From positions 5,167,501 through 5,231,500 of the forward strand of contig NZ_PJMS01000001.1 in NCBI RefSeq assembly GCF_002846555.1: a DNA stretch of 64,000 nucleotides, read 5' to 3'. Below the pieces are notes generated by a model. That model made no database searches. It saw only the letters and a list, made by a program, of their open reading frames with translations, and was not told where the DNA came from. Position 1 is the stretch's first letter. Every line of letters begins with the position of its first letter. This document shows, piece by piece, positions 54,862 through 64,000 of this stretch. Position numbers and translations under genes: made by a program. The stretch comes from Aquimarina sp. MAR_2010_214 (GTDB taxonomy: Bacteria > Bacteroidota > Bacteroidia > Flavobacteriales > Flavobacteriaceae).

Positions 54862-56055
54862 ATGCCAATAATATCGCATAAAGGTAAAGCTATGCCAGAA
54901 TCACCAATTCGAAAATTGGTGCCTTTTGCAGAAAAAGCTGCAAAAGAAGGTAAACATATTTACCATCTAAATATCGGTCAACCAGATATAAAAACACCGA
55001 TTGAAGCTATGGATGCTGTACGAAACCATAAATTAGATATCCTAGCATATAGTCACTCTGCCGGGTTTGAAAGTTTCAGAAATAAATTGGCTGACTATTA
55101 TGCAAAACATGATATTACTGTATCCTCTGATGATATTTTGATCACTACCGGAGGTAGCGAGGCACTAATTTTTACCATGGGTAGTATTACAGATCCTGGC
55201 GATGAGATTATAGTACCAGAACCTTTTTATGCAAATTATTATAGTTTTTCAACGCAATCTACCGTTAAAGTAGTTCCTGTTATTTCTAAAATAGAAACCG
55301 GATTCGCTTTACCATCTATTGCAGAGTTCGAGAAATTGATTACAAAAAAAACCAAAGCTATACTCATTTGTAATCCTGGTAATCCTACAGGTTACCTTTA
55401 CAGCAAAGAAGAAATAAAACAATTAGCTGAGCTTGCTATCAAATATGATTTATTTTTGATTTCTGATGAAGTATATCGAGAATTCGTATACGACAACTCA
55501 GAACATTATTCTATATTACAAGAAAAAAAACTTGATGAATACGCCATTATTATAGACTCAGTCTCTAAACGATATAGTATGTGTGGAGCACGTATCGGAT
55601 GCATGATAAGTAAAAACAAAAGTGTAATGGAAACTGCTATGAAATTTGCACAAGCGAGACTAAGCCCACCAACATTTGCACAAATTGCTAGTGAAGCAGC
55701 ATTAGAAGCACCAGAGTCATACTATACCGAAACTGTTGCTAAATATAAAGCTAGACGAGATACCCTTGTAGCTGGTCTTAAGGAAATACCAGGAGTAAAA
55801 GTAGGGATTCCCAAAGGAGCTTTTTATTGTATTGCTGAATTACCTATTGAGAATGCTGATCATTTTGCACAATGGCTTTTAGATGAATTTGATTTAGATA
55901 AACAAACCGTTATGGTGGCACCAGCTTCTGGATTTTACTCTGGCCTTAACAAAGGAAAAAACCAAGTAAGAATAGCATACGTTCTAAATCGAAGAGATCT
56001 TAAAAAGGCAATTGAAATATTAAAAATAGCCCTTGAAAAATATAATGATCAATGA
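54862..56055 (+). CDS. Class I/II pyridoxal-phosphate aminotransferase
   Basis: The 397-residue enzyme is an AspC-like transaminase: the PLP lysine is in SVSKRYSMCGARIG, with NPGNPTGYLYSKEEI and SDEVYREFVYD before it. The start matches the MP..S.KG..MP.SPIRKLVPFAE pattern typical of Bacteroidota members of this group. The exact amino acid pair is uncertain. Its stop overlaps the murB start by 4 bp. Confidence 0.92.
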   Translation: MPIISHKGKAMPESPIRKLVPFAEKAAKEGKHIYHLNIGQPDIKTPIEAMDAVRNHKLDILAYSHSAGFESFRNKLADYYAKHDITVSSDDILITTGGSEALIFTMGSITDPGDEIIVPEPFYANYYSFSTQSTVKVVPVISKIETGFALPSIAEFEKLITKKTKAILICNPGNPTGYLYSKEEIKQLAELAIKYDLFLISDEVYREFVYDNSEHYSILQEKKLDEYAIIIDSVSKRYSMCGARIGCMISKNKSVMETAMKFAQARLSPPTFAQIASEAALEAPESYYTETVAKYKARRDTLVAGLKEIPGVKVGIPKGAFYCIAELPIENADHFAQWLLDEFDLDKQTVMVAPASGFYSGLNKGKNQVRIAYVLNRRDLKKAIEILKIALEKYNDQ

Positions 56056-57065
56056 AAATTGAATATAACAAATCCTTAAAAAAGTATAACACTTTCGGAA
56101 TTGATGTCATTGCCTCAGAATTTGCTGCTATTACATCAGAATCCGAACTAGATACTATGCTCGCAAAAAACAATAAAAATCCAATTTTTATTTTGAGCGG
56201 CGGAAGCAACATGCTGTTGACAGAAAATCTTGACATGTTGGTGTTACATATTGCCATTAAAGGAATTGCGGTTACAGAAACATCTGAAAAGCATGTATCT
56301 GTATCTGTAAATGCTGGAGAAAACTGGCATGATTTTGTACAATATTGCATCAAAAATAACTATGGCGGGGTAGAAAACTTATCTTTAATCCCTGGATATG
56401 TTGGTAGTGCTCCTATTCAAAATATTGGGGCTTATGGTGTAGAACTTAAAGATACAATGACGAGTTGCGAAGCAATTCATATTACTACCCGAAAGAAACA
56501 TATTTTTTTAAATAAAGATTGCAAATTTGGATATCGCAATTCTATTTTTAAAAATGATGCAAAAGGAGAATACATAATCACAAAAGTTACCTTTAGATTA
56601 ACCAAAAAAGAACATATTCTTAATACAAGTTATGGCGCTATAGAAAACGCTTTGGCCGATCAAGGAATCACAAAACCGACAATTAAAGATGTTTCTGAAG
56701 CAGTGATTGCAATACGAAAAAGTAAACTCCCTGACCCCTCGCAAATTGGAAATAGTGGGAGTTTTTTTAAAAACCCCGTTGTTGATATTAATCATTTTAC
56801 CAAGCTTCAAAAAACATATCCTAACATTCCTTTTTACAAAATAAATGAAGAACATATAAAAATTCCGGCAGGCTGGTTAATCGAAAAATCCGGATTTAAA
56901 GGAAAACGCTGGGGTGATGCTGGGGTACATAAAAAACAAGCTTTGGTTTTAGTAAATTATGATAATGCCACAGGGAATGAAATTTTAAATGTTTCCAAAA
57001 AGATTTTAACTGAGATAAAAGAAAAATTTGATATTCTTCTGGAAACCGAAGTTAATATCATATGA
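56052..57065 (+). CDS. murB: UDP-N-acetylmuramate dehydrogenase
   Basis: The 337-residue FAD enzyme makes UDP-N-acetylmuramate for peptidoglycan. Visible are NTFGIDVIASEF, FILSGGSNMLLTENL, the FAD region GYVGSAPIQNIGAYGVEL, the substrate motif YRNSIF, the catalytic Ser in GNSGSFFKNP and the final LETEVNII. It is a type I MurB of normal length, coupled to the aminotransferase gene by a 4-bp overlap. Confidence 0.96.
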   Translation: MKIEYNKSLKKYNTFGIDVIASEFAAITSESELDTMLAKNNKNPIFILSGGSNMLLTENLDMLVLHIAIKGIAVTETSEKHVSVSVNAGENWHDFVQYCIKNNYGGVENLSLIPGYVGSAPIQNIGAYGVELKDTMTSCEAIHITTRKKHIFLNKDCKFGYRNSIFKNDAKGEYIITKVTFRLTKKEHILNTSYGAIENALADQGITKPTIKDVSEAVIAIRKSKLPDPSQIGNSGSFFKNPVVDINHFTKLQKTYPNIPFYKINEEHIKIPAGWLIEKSGFKGKRWGDAGVHKKQALVLVNYDNATGNEILNVSKKILTEIKEKFDILLETEVNII

Positions 57066-57219
57066 CACAATAATTGAAACACTAAATCTACCTCTAAGCA
57101 AAAAAGAAGTATATCCATTATTCTATAAAACAATAGATAGAATAAGACAAATATCTTTCACGGATTAACACATTATTCTTAATTTCTTGTTTAATACCTT
57201 CTTAGCCACACATTCTTTG

Positions 57220-57227
57220 TATCTTTG
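57220..57227 (+). promoter_or_regulatory. -7 box of the 57254 gene
   Basis: TATCTTTG matches TAnnTTTG and ends 26 bp before the ATG at 57254. Confidence 0.45.
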
Positions 57228-57253
57228 TCAATAAATTTGATTTTTATATAATT

Positions 57254-57460
57254 ATGAAGCTTTTATTACTTACAATTGGTTTACTACTATTAGCATTTGG
57301 TGGTATCGCAATTAAATTATGGGCAAAAAAAGATGGTAAATTTGCTGGAACATGTGCTAGTCAAAGTCCATTTTTAAACAAAGAAGGAGAATCTTGTTCT
57401 TTTTGCGGCAAAACTCCTGATCAGTTTTCTAACTGTACTGAAGAAAAACATACTGAATAA
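57254..57460 (+). CDS. Small membrane protein with cysteine pairs
   Basis: The 68-residue protein has one N-terminal helix (LLLLTIGLLLLAFGGIAIKLWA) and a tail with four cysteines: CAS, then SCSFCGK (a CxxC pair) and NC. The arrangement could bind a metal, such as zinc or an iron-sulfur cluster. It is found before a sigma factor gene, but 38 bp apart, so joint transcription is plausible. Family unknown to me. Confidence 0.65.
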   Translation: MKLLLLTIGLLLLAFGGIAIKLWAKKDGKFAGTCASQSPFLNKEGESCSFCGKTPDQFSNCTEEKHTE

Positions 57461-57498
57461 CTCTCTACCCACTATCAATTCCACTCAAAATCAATGCA

Positions 57499-58071
57499 TT
57501 GAAAAAAGAAAATCTTATCCTTTTAGAAGATCATATTAAAAAAGCTAAAGAAGGGAAGCAAACATCTTTTAATTATCTTTTAGATACTTTTTGGAATGAT
57601 GTTTACAATTTTCAGTTAAAAAAAACTCAAGACGAGTACGAAGCTGAAGACATTACTATACAAAGTTTTTCTCGAGCATTTGATAAAATCAATACATTTA
57701 AAGAAGAATATAACTTTAAAACATGGTTGATTCAGATTTCAAAAAATATTCACATAGACCTACTACGAAAAAAAAATGCATCAATCCAATCCAAAACTAC
57801 AACGCAAGTAGATGATGCTGTATATAAAATCATCGATCATAATCCAACTCCAGAAGACAAACTAATTACTGAGCAAAATTTAGCCCAATTACTCCTTTAT
57901 ATTAAACAATTAAAACCTAATTACCAGAAAGTAATTAACTTAAGATATTTTCAGGAATTGAGTTATAAAGAAATTGCTGATCACCTCAATGAACCTATAA
58001 ACAATGTCAAAGTAAAGTTATTGAGAGCTAGAAAATTACTTTCTGAAATAATTACGAATGCAAAACATTAA
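57499..58071 (+). CDS. ECF-like RNA polymerase sigma factor
   Basis: The 190-residue protein has region 2 (about residues 15-85, with FQLKKTQDEYEAEDITIQSFSRAFDKINTF) and region 4 (about 130-185, with LRYFQELSYKEIADHLNEPINNVKVKLLRARKLL). Such factors direct polymerase to stress or envelope promoters. The start codon is a TTG at 57499, since the only nearby ATG is out of frame and stopped. No anti-sigma gene is adjacent, so control is not evident. Confidence 0.9.
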   Translation: MKKENLILLEDHIKKAKEGKQTSFNYLLDTFWNDVYNFQLKKTQDEYEAEDITIQSFSRAFDKINTFKEEYNFKTWLIQISKNIHIDLLRKKNASIQSKTTTQVDDAVYKIIDHNPTPEDKLITEQNLAQLLLYIKQLKPNYQKVINLRYFQELSYKEIADHLNEPINNVKVKLLRARKLLSEIITNAKH

Positions 58072-58085
58072 TTTGCAAACAAAAA

Positions 58086-58316
58086 CTATCGCAAGGTAAA
58101 AGAAGTAAACCTTTTGATAACACTATACAATGGGTCAATCCACTTGTCGTTAATTTTCTTATCGTATTTTACAAACTTTTGTATCAATCCTTTTGGTGCA
58201 GAAATCTCTTTTTCTATTGCAGTGATATTAATATATCTCTGGTTATTAAGCAACCATTTTTCTACACGCTTTCGATTGTTTTTTGTTTTTTTAAGACTTA
58301 CCAATTCTTCGGGCAT
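58086..58316 (-). CDS. Hypothetical small basic protein
   Basis: The 76-residue protein from ATG 58316 is rich in Lys and mostly helical (RKRVEKWLLNNQRYINITAIEKEISAPKGLIQKFVKYDKK). The middle resembles a helix-turn-helix of the kind that binds DNA, with the pattern INITAIEKEISAPKGLIQKF. It is convergent with the sigma factor gene, 15 bp apart. A longer start at 58367 adds a hydrophobic stretch of doubtful use. Family unknown. Confidence 0.55.
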   Translation of the reverse strand: MPEELVSLKKTKNNRKRVEKWLLNNQRYINITAIEKEISAPKGLIQKFVKYDKKINDKWIDPLYSVIKRFTSFTLR

Positions 58317-58566
58317 GATTTTCTCTTTATCAAAAAAGATAACTGTCAAATTCAAAAAAAATTTCACATTAACTTAATTTTAACCTGATGTTAAGACTTT
58401 AGCCGAATATGGTTTTTCTGTAAAGATAAATACTTAGAAAACATAGTCTCTTGTTTCCTATACTATGAGGTAGCTTAACAATATACTTCTTCTTTTTAAT
58501 TAAGACACTTAGCACAATGATGCGTTAACTTTATTCAAAACTTCATTTTAATCTAAGCTTTCTTTG

Positions 58567-58574
58567 TATTTTTG
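58567..58574 (+). promoter_or_regulatory. -7 box of lipA
   Basis: TATTTTTG matches TAnnTTTG and ends 17 bp before the lipA start codon. Confidence 0.45.
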
Positions 58575-58591
58575 CTAAAAATATTGCTTGT

Positions 58592-59464
58592 ATGAATAAC
58601 AATGTTGCTAGCGTAGCACCTCCTAAAGGAAAACCAAAATGGTTACGTGTTAAACTTCCTACGGGAAAGAAGTATACAGAACTTCGAGGATTAGTAGACA
58701 AATACAATTTACATACCATCTGTACTTCGGGAAGCTGCCCAAATATGGGAGAATGCTGGAGTGAAGGGACTGCTACTTTTATGATATTAGGCAATATATG
58801 TACACGTTCCTGTGGTTTTTGTGGTGTTAAAACCGGAAGACCCGAAACTGTAGATTGGGAAGAACCCGAAAAAGTTGCTCGATCTATAAAATTGATGAAT
58901 ATAAAACATGCTGTTGTTACATCTGTAGATAGAGATGATTTATTAGATGGTGGATCAATTATCTGGGCAGAAACTATTCAGGCTATTCGTAGAATGAACC
59001 CAGAAACCACATTAGAAACATTAATCCCTGATTTTCAAGGAAAAACAAAAAACATAGATAGAATTATTGCAGTAAAACCAGAAGTAGTTTCTCATAATAT
59101 GGAAACTGTAAAGAGGTTAACTCGAGAAGTTCGTATCCAGGCCAAATACGAGCAAAGCTTACAAGTATTAAAATACCTTAAAGAAAATGGTATTAAACGT
59201 ACAAAAAGTGGCGTTATGTTAGGATTAGGAGAAAAAGAAGAAGAAGTTATACAAACATTAAGTGACCTTAGAACAGTAGGTCTAGACATTGTTACTATAG
59301 GACAATATCTACAACCAAGTAAAAAACATCTTCCTGTAAAAGAATTTATAACTCCGGATCAGTTTAAAAAATATGAAGAAATAGGTTTAGAAATGGGATT
59401 CAGACACGTAGAAAGTAGCGCTTTGGTTAGATCTTCATATAAGGCACAAAAGCATTTAACTTAA
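58592..59464 (+). CDS. lipA: Lipoyl synthase
   Basis: The 290-residue radical SAM enzyme inserts sulfur into octanoyl groups to make lipoate. Both clusters are visible: the auxiliary Cys set in CTSGSCPNMGEC and the radical SAM CTRSCGFC. SSALVRSSYKA at the end is the family signature that also binds the auxiliary cluster. Length is normal. It is followed by gap after 22 bp. Confidence 0.97.
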   Translation: MNNNVASVAPPKGKPKWLRVKLPTGKKYTELRGLVDKYNLHTICTSGSCPNMGECWSEGTATFMILGNICTRSCGFCGVKTGRPETVDWEEPEKVARSIKLMNIKHAVVTSVDRDDLLDGGSIIWAETIQAIRRMNPETTLETLIPDFQGKTKNIDRIIAVKPEVVSHNMETVKRLTREVRIQAKYEQSLQVLKYLKENGIKRTKSGVMLGLGEKEEEVIQTLSDLRTVGLDIVTIGQYLQPSKKHLPVKEFITPDQFKKYEEIGLEMGFRHVESSALVRSSYKAQKHLT

Positions 59465-59486
59465 TCCAAAAAGCAGTAAGGATTTA

Positions 59487-60491
59487 ATGAATACACCTAT
59501 TAGAATAGCTATTAACGGTTTTGGAAGAATCGGCCGTAACTTATTCAGGTTACTAATCAATCACCATAATATACAAGTTGTAGCAATAAACGACCTCGCC
59601 GACTCAAAAACCTTAAGTCACCTCCTTAAATATGACAGTATACATGGTGTTTTATCTTTTGAAATAGCTCATACCAAAGATCATATTATAGTTCAAGGTA
59701 CATCAATACCTCTGCTAAATGAAAAGGATCCAGAACGTTGCAACTGGAAAAAATATGATGTAGATATTGTTGTCGAATCAACAGGAAAATTTAAAACCAG
59801 ACCTGATGCTGAAAAACATTTGAAGGCTGGAGCAAAAAGAGTTATTCTATCTGCTCCTTCTATAGAAGACAGTATAAAAACTATTGTCATGGGTGTAAAT
59901 GACCACATTCTTGATGGATCAGAAACCATCCTGTCTAATGCTTCTTGCACCACAAACAATGCAGCCCCCATGATCAAGGTTATCAATGACTTATGCGGGA
60001 TTGAACAAGCCTATATCACTACTGTACACAGTTACACTACCGATCAAAGTTTACATGATCAACCTCATAGAGATTTAAGACGGGCACGAGCTGCAAGTCA
60101 ATCTATAGTTCCCACAACAACAGGTGCAGCAAAAGCATTAACAAAAATTTTCCCTGAGTTAAGTGAAGTGATAGGAGGATGTGGTATCAGAGTCCCAGTT
60201 CCAAATGGATCACTCACAGATATCACCTTTAACGTTAAAAGACAGACTTCTATTCAAGAAATTAACGATGAATTTAAAAGAGCATCTCAAACTAGCCTAA
60301 AAGGTATTTTATCATACACAGAAGATCCAATCGTATCTGTTGATATACTTGGCAATCCGTACTCTTGTACATTTGATTCTTTAATGACTTCTGTGATCGG
60401 AAAAATGGTAAAAATCATAGGTTGGTACGATAATGAAATAGGGTATAGTAATAGAATAATTGATTTAATTATTAACATTTGTAAGAAATAA
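59487..60491 (+). CDS. gap: Type I glyceraldehyde-3-phosphate dehydrogenase
   Basis: The 334-residue enzyme oxidises glyceraldehyde-3-phosphate with NAD(P). It has IAINGFGRIGRNLFR, the catalytic Cys154 in SNASCTTNNAAP and the closing WYDNEIGYSNRIIDLI. The Asp36 after the second strand favours NAD. It lies between lipA and a histidine kinase gene on the same strand. A second GAPDH elsewhere would be usual in this group, so its role could be anabolic. Confidence 0.95.
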   Translation: MNTPIRIAINGFGRIGRNLFRLLINHHNIQVVAINDLADSKTLSHLLKYDSIHGVLSFEIAHTKDHIIVQGTSIPLLNEKDPERCNWKKYDVDIVVESTGKFKTRPDAEKHLKAGAKRVILSAPSIEDSIKTIVMGVNDHILDGSETILSNASCTTNNAAPMIKVINDLCGIEQAYITTVHSYTTDQSLHDQPHRDLRRARAASQSIVPTTTGAAKALTKIFPELSEVIGGCGIRVPVPNGSLTDITFNVKRQTSIQEINDEFKRASQTSLKGILSYTEDPIVSVDILGNPYSCTFDSLMTSVIGKMVKIIGWYDNEIGYSNRIIDLIINICKK

Positions 60492-60521
60492 CTATCTTAG
60501 TTGAGATATTTCAGAGGAAAA

Positions 60522-62744
60522 ATGCCAACCCAAATCAAATATTCTATAGCGCGATTTTTACTTATTTGTTGTTTTTTTGGTTCTGCACAGACGACTGAGC
60601 TCTCAGAAAACAATCAAATGAGCGACTCTATTGAGAGTTATTTGGTAAATGCTTCACAATCTATTGACCAAACAAGATTAGAACCTGCACTTTCTAATAT
60701 TATCAACGCAAAGGAGCTTGCTTTACAACAACAAGACAAAACCTATATAGCAAAAACCAATATGGTATTAGCTAAGCTATATCGGGAATTGGGAGATTTA
60801 AAAAAAGCTGAAGAACAGATTCTTGATGCTATTGCTTTTCAGGATGAAACCAATGATGAATTCATGCTTGTTTCTTCATATACTATATATGGGTCAATTG
60901 CCACAAAGCTTAAAAAATTTAAAACAGCATTAAAATTCCTTGAAGATGCATTTAGAATAGCCAAAAAAAATGATTTCAAAAGCCAGGAAGGACCTATAAA
61001 ATTAAATCTTGGACTTTTAGCTCTTGCTCAACAAAAGCCCGAGTTAGCTATACAACACTTTAATAGCGGGCTTCCTATCATAAATTCATTTGATCAGTAT
61101 TATTTTAAAGCAAAACTCTACACCAATAAAGCTAGAGCACAATTACTGATAAACCAACCTGATGAGGCCATGAAAACCAATGATTTGGCCATGCAAATTG
61201 GTAAAGATATGGGGTATGAAGAAATACGATCAGAATGCTTTGAACTGTATAGTCAAATCTATGAACGAAAAGAAGATTATCCTGCTTCCCTTGTCAACCT
61301 TAGAGCACACGAAAAAATAAAAGACGCTCTTTTCAACACCAACAAAGAAATTATAGCTCAAGAAGCAGGTGCCAAATTAAATCTAAACGAAAACAATGTT
61401 CTTATAGAAGAATTAACAGAAGAAAACATACAACAACAAAAATCTCTAAAACTAGGACGACTTACGACGATACTAAGCATTGCTTTAATAACAATACTAT
61501 CCCTTCTGACTCTTTCTTTATATAAAAACAATAACCTAAGAGCCAGAGCAAACGAATTATTACAAAACAAGAACACAGAGCTTATACTAGCAAAAGAGAA
61601 TGCCGAAAGAGCCAGCGAGGCCAAAGTTCAATTCCTTTCTACGATAACACACGAGTTAAGAACACCACTATATGCTGTTACAGGATTAACACATCTGTTA
61701 CTCGAAGAAAGCCCTACCCCCAACCAAAAAGAACATCTTAACTCTCTCAAATTTTCTGGAGAATATCTCTTATCTCTAATTAATAATATTCTGGACCTCA
61801 ATAAACTTGAAGCTAACAAAGTAGAACTGGAGAGCACATCATTTAATCTAAAAAAACGAATAAATGATGTATTAATAGCCCTAGGCAAATCTGCCAAAGA
61901 CAGAAAGAATAATTTACATTATGAATTTGACGAATCCATCCCGGCTAAACTTAAAGGAGACCCTCTAAAAGTATCTCAGGTCTTAATCAACCTTATCGGA
62001 AATTCTATAAAATTTACACAGAATGGAGATATTTGGATACGGGTAAAACCAATTAATCAGGTTGAAAATAAAATCTTACTTAGTTTTGAAATTGAAGATA
62101 ATGGAGTAGGAATATCAGAAAAGAAGCAACTTAGTATTTTTGAAAACTTTACTCAAGGTTCTGTACAAATAAACAGAAAATTTGGTGGTACAGGCCTAGG
62201 ACTATCAATAGTAAAAAATTTATTATCCTTAATGGACAGTGAAATTAAACTAGAAAGCAAATTAGGTAAAGGATCAAAATTTTTATTTAATCTTAAATTT
62301 GAGATTTTTGAAGACAAAAGCACCAATTATACTGAAGAAGCTAAAAATATTGATTACAGTGTAATGATCGATAAGCACATACTGGTGGTAGAAGACAATA
62401 AAATCAATCAGCTAATTACAAGAAAAATCTTAGAAAAGAACAAAATCAAATGTGATGTTGCTGATAATGGTGATATTGCAGTAAATAAAACAAAAGAAAA
62501 CGCCTTTGACCTCATTCTTATGGATATTCATATGCCAGGAATCAGTGGAATCGAAGCTACAAAACAAATTAGAAAATTCAATAAAGAAATTCCAATTATA
62601 GCATTAACAGCAGTTACTCTTGATGATAACCTGGATGAATTCTATGATAACGGGTTCAATGACATCATACCAAAACCATATAAAACTGAAGAATTTTTTA
62701 CAAAACTTCATAAAGCATTAGTAGAAAAACAAACCACAGCTTAG
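60522..62744 (+). CDS. TPR-containing hybrid histidine kinase/response regulator
   Basis: The 740-residue protein has a signal peptide or membrane-entry segment (ARFLLICCFFGSAQ), about five TPR repeats (residues 30-280), a transmembrane helix (TILSIALITILSLLTLSLY), a HisKA domain with His in STITHELRTPLYAV (about 376), an ATPase domain with IGNSIKFTQNG, DNGVGI and GGTGLGLSIVKNLL, and a receiver with LMDIHMPG whose Asp is about 667. It senses an envelope or periplasmic signal through the TPR part. No HPt domain or cognate output regulator is adjacent. I use ATG 60522, which has a GAGGAAAA ribosome site. Confidence 0.92.
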   Translation: MPTQIKYSIARFLLICCFFGSAQTTELSENNQMSDSIESYLVNASQSIDQTRLEPALSNIINAKELALQQQDKTYIAKTNMVLAKLYRELGDLKKAEEQILDAIAFQDETNDEFMLVSSYTIYGSIATKLKKFKTALKFLEDAFRIAKKNDFKSQEGPIKLNLGLLALAQQKPELAIQHFNSGLPIINSFDQYYFKAKLYTNKARAQLLINQPDEAMKTNDLAMQIGKDMGYEEIRSECFELYSQIYERKEDYPASLVNLRAHEKIKDALFNTNKEIIAQEAGAKLNLNENNVLIEELTEENIQQQKSLKLGRLTTILSIALITILSLLTLSLYKNNNLRARANELLQNKNTELILAKENAERASEAKVQFLSTITHELRTPLYAVTGLTHLLLEESPTPNQKEHLNSLKFSGEYLLSLINNILDLNKLEANKVELESTSFNLKKRINDVLIALGKSAKDRKNNLHYEFDESIPAKLKGDPLKVSQVLINLIGNSIKFTQNGDIWIRVKPINQVENKILLSFEIEDNGVGISEKKQLSIFENFTQGSVQINRKFGGTGLGLSIVKNLLSLMDSEIKLESKLGKGSKFLFNLKFEIFEDKSTNYTEEAKNIDYSVMIDKHILVVEDNKINQLITRKILEKNKIKCDVADNGDIAVNKTKENAFDLILMDIHMPGISGIEATKQIRKFNKEIPIIALTAVTLDDNLDEFYDNGFNDIIPKPYKTEEFFTKLHKALVEKQTTA

Positions 62745-62835
62745 TGATTTGGTAAGGTTTTTAAGAAAGATTAACCGAGTTTATAAATTATAGACTCCAG
62801 AATCAAGAAATAAGGTTCTATCTCTAAATAAAGTC

Positions 62836-63846
62836 TTATTTTTTTTCAATAAACTTTACTATTTTATTATCAAAAGAAGCAGTTTCTCCTACAAATCTTA
62901 CTTCTATTGGCTGATACCATAATTTCTTTTCAGAAATATCCGAAGCCAACCTCACATAATCTTTTTCTGTAGTAATAATAAATTCAAGATCATTTAATTT
63001 CTTCAATTCGGCATTGGTAAAATTATGATGATCAGGAAAACCAATATGATCAAATTTTAGTCCTAAAGAAGTATAATGATCCAATAAAGGAGTAGGATTA
63101 GCAATACCCGTCACTAAAGTAAAATGAATATTTTGCAAGGATTTGATTGGTTTTGTTTCAGAAATATTCACAATATCACTTCCATAATCAATAGTCGTAA
63201 AAAACAACTCCTGATTGCGATTGATCGCAAGTTTATCAGTAATTCTTTTCTTTTCTTCAAAAGATAATGAATCAGGGCATTTTGTAACTACAATAATATC
63301 TGCTCGATCAGCTCCCTTTTTTGGCTCTCTTAAGTTTCCTGTAGGTAAGACAATATCATTACAGTAGAGATCATAATATGCAGTAAGCAAAATATAAAAT
63401 CCTGCTTTTACCTTCCGATGTTGATATGCATCATCCAATAAAATCACATCAGGCTTATTTGTTAATGATCTTAAATTAGAAATTCCATTACGTCGATCTG
63501 CATCTACAGCCACAATAACATCTGTAAATTTTCTTTTAAACTGAAGCGGTTCATCCCCTACTTCTTTTGCGGTAGAAGAAGCTGTGACTAACTTAAAACC
63601 TTTGGTTTCTCTTTTATACCCTCTACTTAGTGTCGCTAAGGACACCCTATCTTTAAGCAAAGTCACTAAATATTCCACCATCGGTGATTTACCGGTTCCT
63701 CCTACACTAAGATTACCCACTACTAGTATTGGAAAATCATATGTCATAGATTTTTTAATCCCAAAATCATACAATTTATTTCTCAACCAAGTAACCAGGT
63801 AATAAAAAGGGACAAAAGGTAAAAGTATTTTTCGCAGTAAATTCAC
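62836..63846 (-). CDS. lpxK: Tetraacyldisaccharide 4'-kinase
   Basis: The 336-residue enzyme phosphorylates lipid A precursor at the 4' position, on the inner face of the inner membrane. It has an N-terminal membrane helix (LLPFVPFYYLVTWLRNKLYD), the P-loop VGNLSVGGTGKSPMVEYL, LSRGYKRETKGF and ILLDDAYQHRKV. It shows that the organism makes lipid A. It is the last minus-strand gene, with the Nif3-like gene divergent on the other side. Confidence 0.95.
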   Translation of the reverse strand: MNLLRKILLPFVPFYYLVTWLRNKLYDFGIKKSMTYDFPILVVGNLSVGGTGKSPMVEYLVTLLKDRVSLATLSRGYKRETKGFKLVTASSTAKEVGDEPLQFKRKFTDVIVAVDADRRNGISNLRSLTNKPDVILLDDAYQHRKVKAGFYILLTAYYDLYCNDIVLPTGNLREPKKGADRADIIVVTKCPDSLSFEEKKRITDKLAINRNQELFFTTIDYGSDIVNISETKPIKSLQNIHFTLVTGIANPTPLLDHYTSLGLKFDHIGFPDHHNFTNAELKKLNDLEFIITTEKDYVRLASDISEKKLWYQPIEVRFVGETASFDNKIVKFIEKK

Positions 63847-63876
63847 ACGTTTAAAATTTTCAATATATCACAACAA

Positions 63877-63884
63877 CAAAAGTA
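63877..63884 (-). promoter_or_regulatory. -7 box of lpxK
   Basis: The minus strand reads TACTTTTG, an exact TAnnTTTG match, 31 bp before the lpxK start. Confidence 0.45.
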
Positions 63885-63951
63885 TAAAACGAAACTTTGA
63901 TTATTGATAAAAGTTTTTTTACATTCAATTTTTATTCAAAAACATATTATA

Positions 63952-64000
63952 ATGCAAATAAAAGAGGTTATACAGCATCTTGAAACTTTAGCTCCAATAG
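63952..64000 (+). CDS. Nif3-like dinuclear metal centre protein, N-terminus (3' partial)
   Basis: Only 16 codons are inside the window (MQIKEVIQHLETLAPI). The start closely resembles Nif3/YbgI-like proteins, whose typical opening is a helix of this type, and in related genomes such a gene sits beside lpxK. The window edge cuts it, so the function cannot be confirmed. Confidence 0.5.
   Translation, partial: MQIKEVIQHLETLAPI

Noticed and set aside
58114..58377. Plus-strand frame opposite the small basic protein gene
   Set aside because: It overlaps a better minus-strand candidate and reads as low-complexity hydrophobic sequence.
1..64000. tRNA, rRNA or CRISPR array
   Set aside because: No tRNA-like cloverleaf, rRNA segment or regularly spaced direct repeat was recognised by eye; a dedicated search was not possible.

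Overview
The window looks like chromosomal DNA from a marine-type Flavobacteriaceae bacterium (phylum Bacteroidota), perhaps close to Aquimarina; the genus is a guess from overall gene style. The signs are AT-rich DNA, a protein with a type IX secretion (T9SS) C-terminal sorting tail, many Bacteroidota-type lipoproteins, weak Shine-Dalgarno sites and the Bacteroidota -7 promoter motif TAnnTTTG ahead of many genes. No rRNA, tRNA or CRISPR array was seen.

Bases 1-10.8 kb are accessory. The window opens inside an Rhs-type polymorphic toxin gene whose last bases overlap a membrane protein that is probably its immunity partner. A second, 5'-truncated Rhs tip with its own downstream membrane protein and a YwqK/MORN lipoprotein lies at 8.2-10.4 kb, followed by two tiny remnants that share a 17-bp repeat. 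Between the two Rhs modules sits a compact candidate mobile element (about 1.5-8.2 kb): an XRE repressor, an AAA+ ATPase, two overlapping tyrosine-recombinase genes (the second lacking key catalytic residues), a RadC/JAB protein with an unusual tail, an ORF6N protein and a roughly 520-bp G+C-richer tract packed with inverted repeats. A 14-bp direct repeat brackets it, and its right copy lies just before the Rhs-like coding sequence resumes. This is my best candidate for an undescribed system.

Bases 10.8-31 kb: an O-acylation operon (MBOAT plus two SGNH hydrolases); a TPR membrane protein and pyruvate carboxylase; a T9SS cargo protein; a small lipoprotein; a TRAP transporter (DctQ-DctM-DctP); YaaA; a VOC protein; a GH99-like lipoprotein; a cold-shock protein; an RluA-family pseudouridine synthase with a PASTA protein.

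Bases 31-43 kb: ddl and coaD, a VOC and a GyrI-like protein, two Roadblock-type proteins, small orphan genes, then a tightly overlapping three-gene operon of a tetraether-synthase-like radical SAM enzyme, a divergent Lgt-like membrane protein and a 72-residue membrane protein (second main candidate). A SulP transporter with an unusual hydrophilic insertion, an M14 metallopeptidase, a GH18 lipoprotein and a Nudix hydrolase follow.

Bases 43-64 kb are mostly core: pyrE, an SRPBCC protein, birA, rsfS-ftsH, a LUD protein with cdsA-psd and an acyl-CoA-binding protein, valS, a DUF1573 protein, an aspartyl protease with PDZ domain, an aminotransferase with murB, an ECF-like sigma factor, lipA-gap-hybrid histidine kinase, lpxK and the start of a Nif3-like gene. 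Envelope building is a recurring theme (ddl, murB, cdsA, psd, lpxK, MBOAT/SGNH, Lgt-like).
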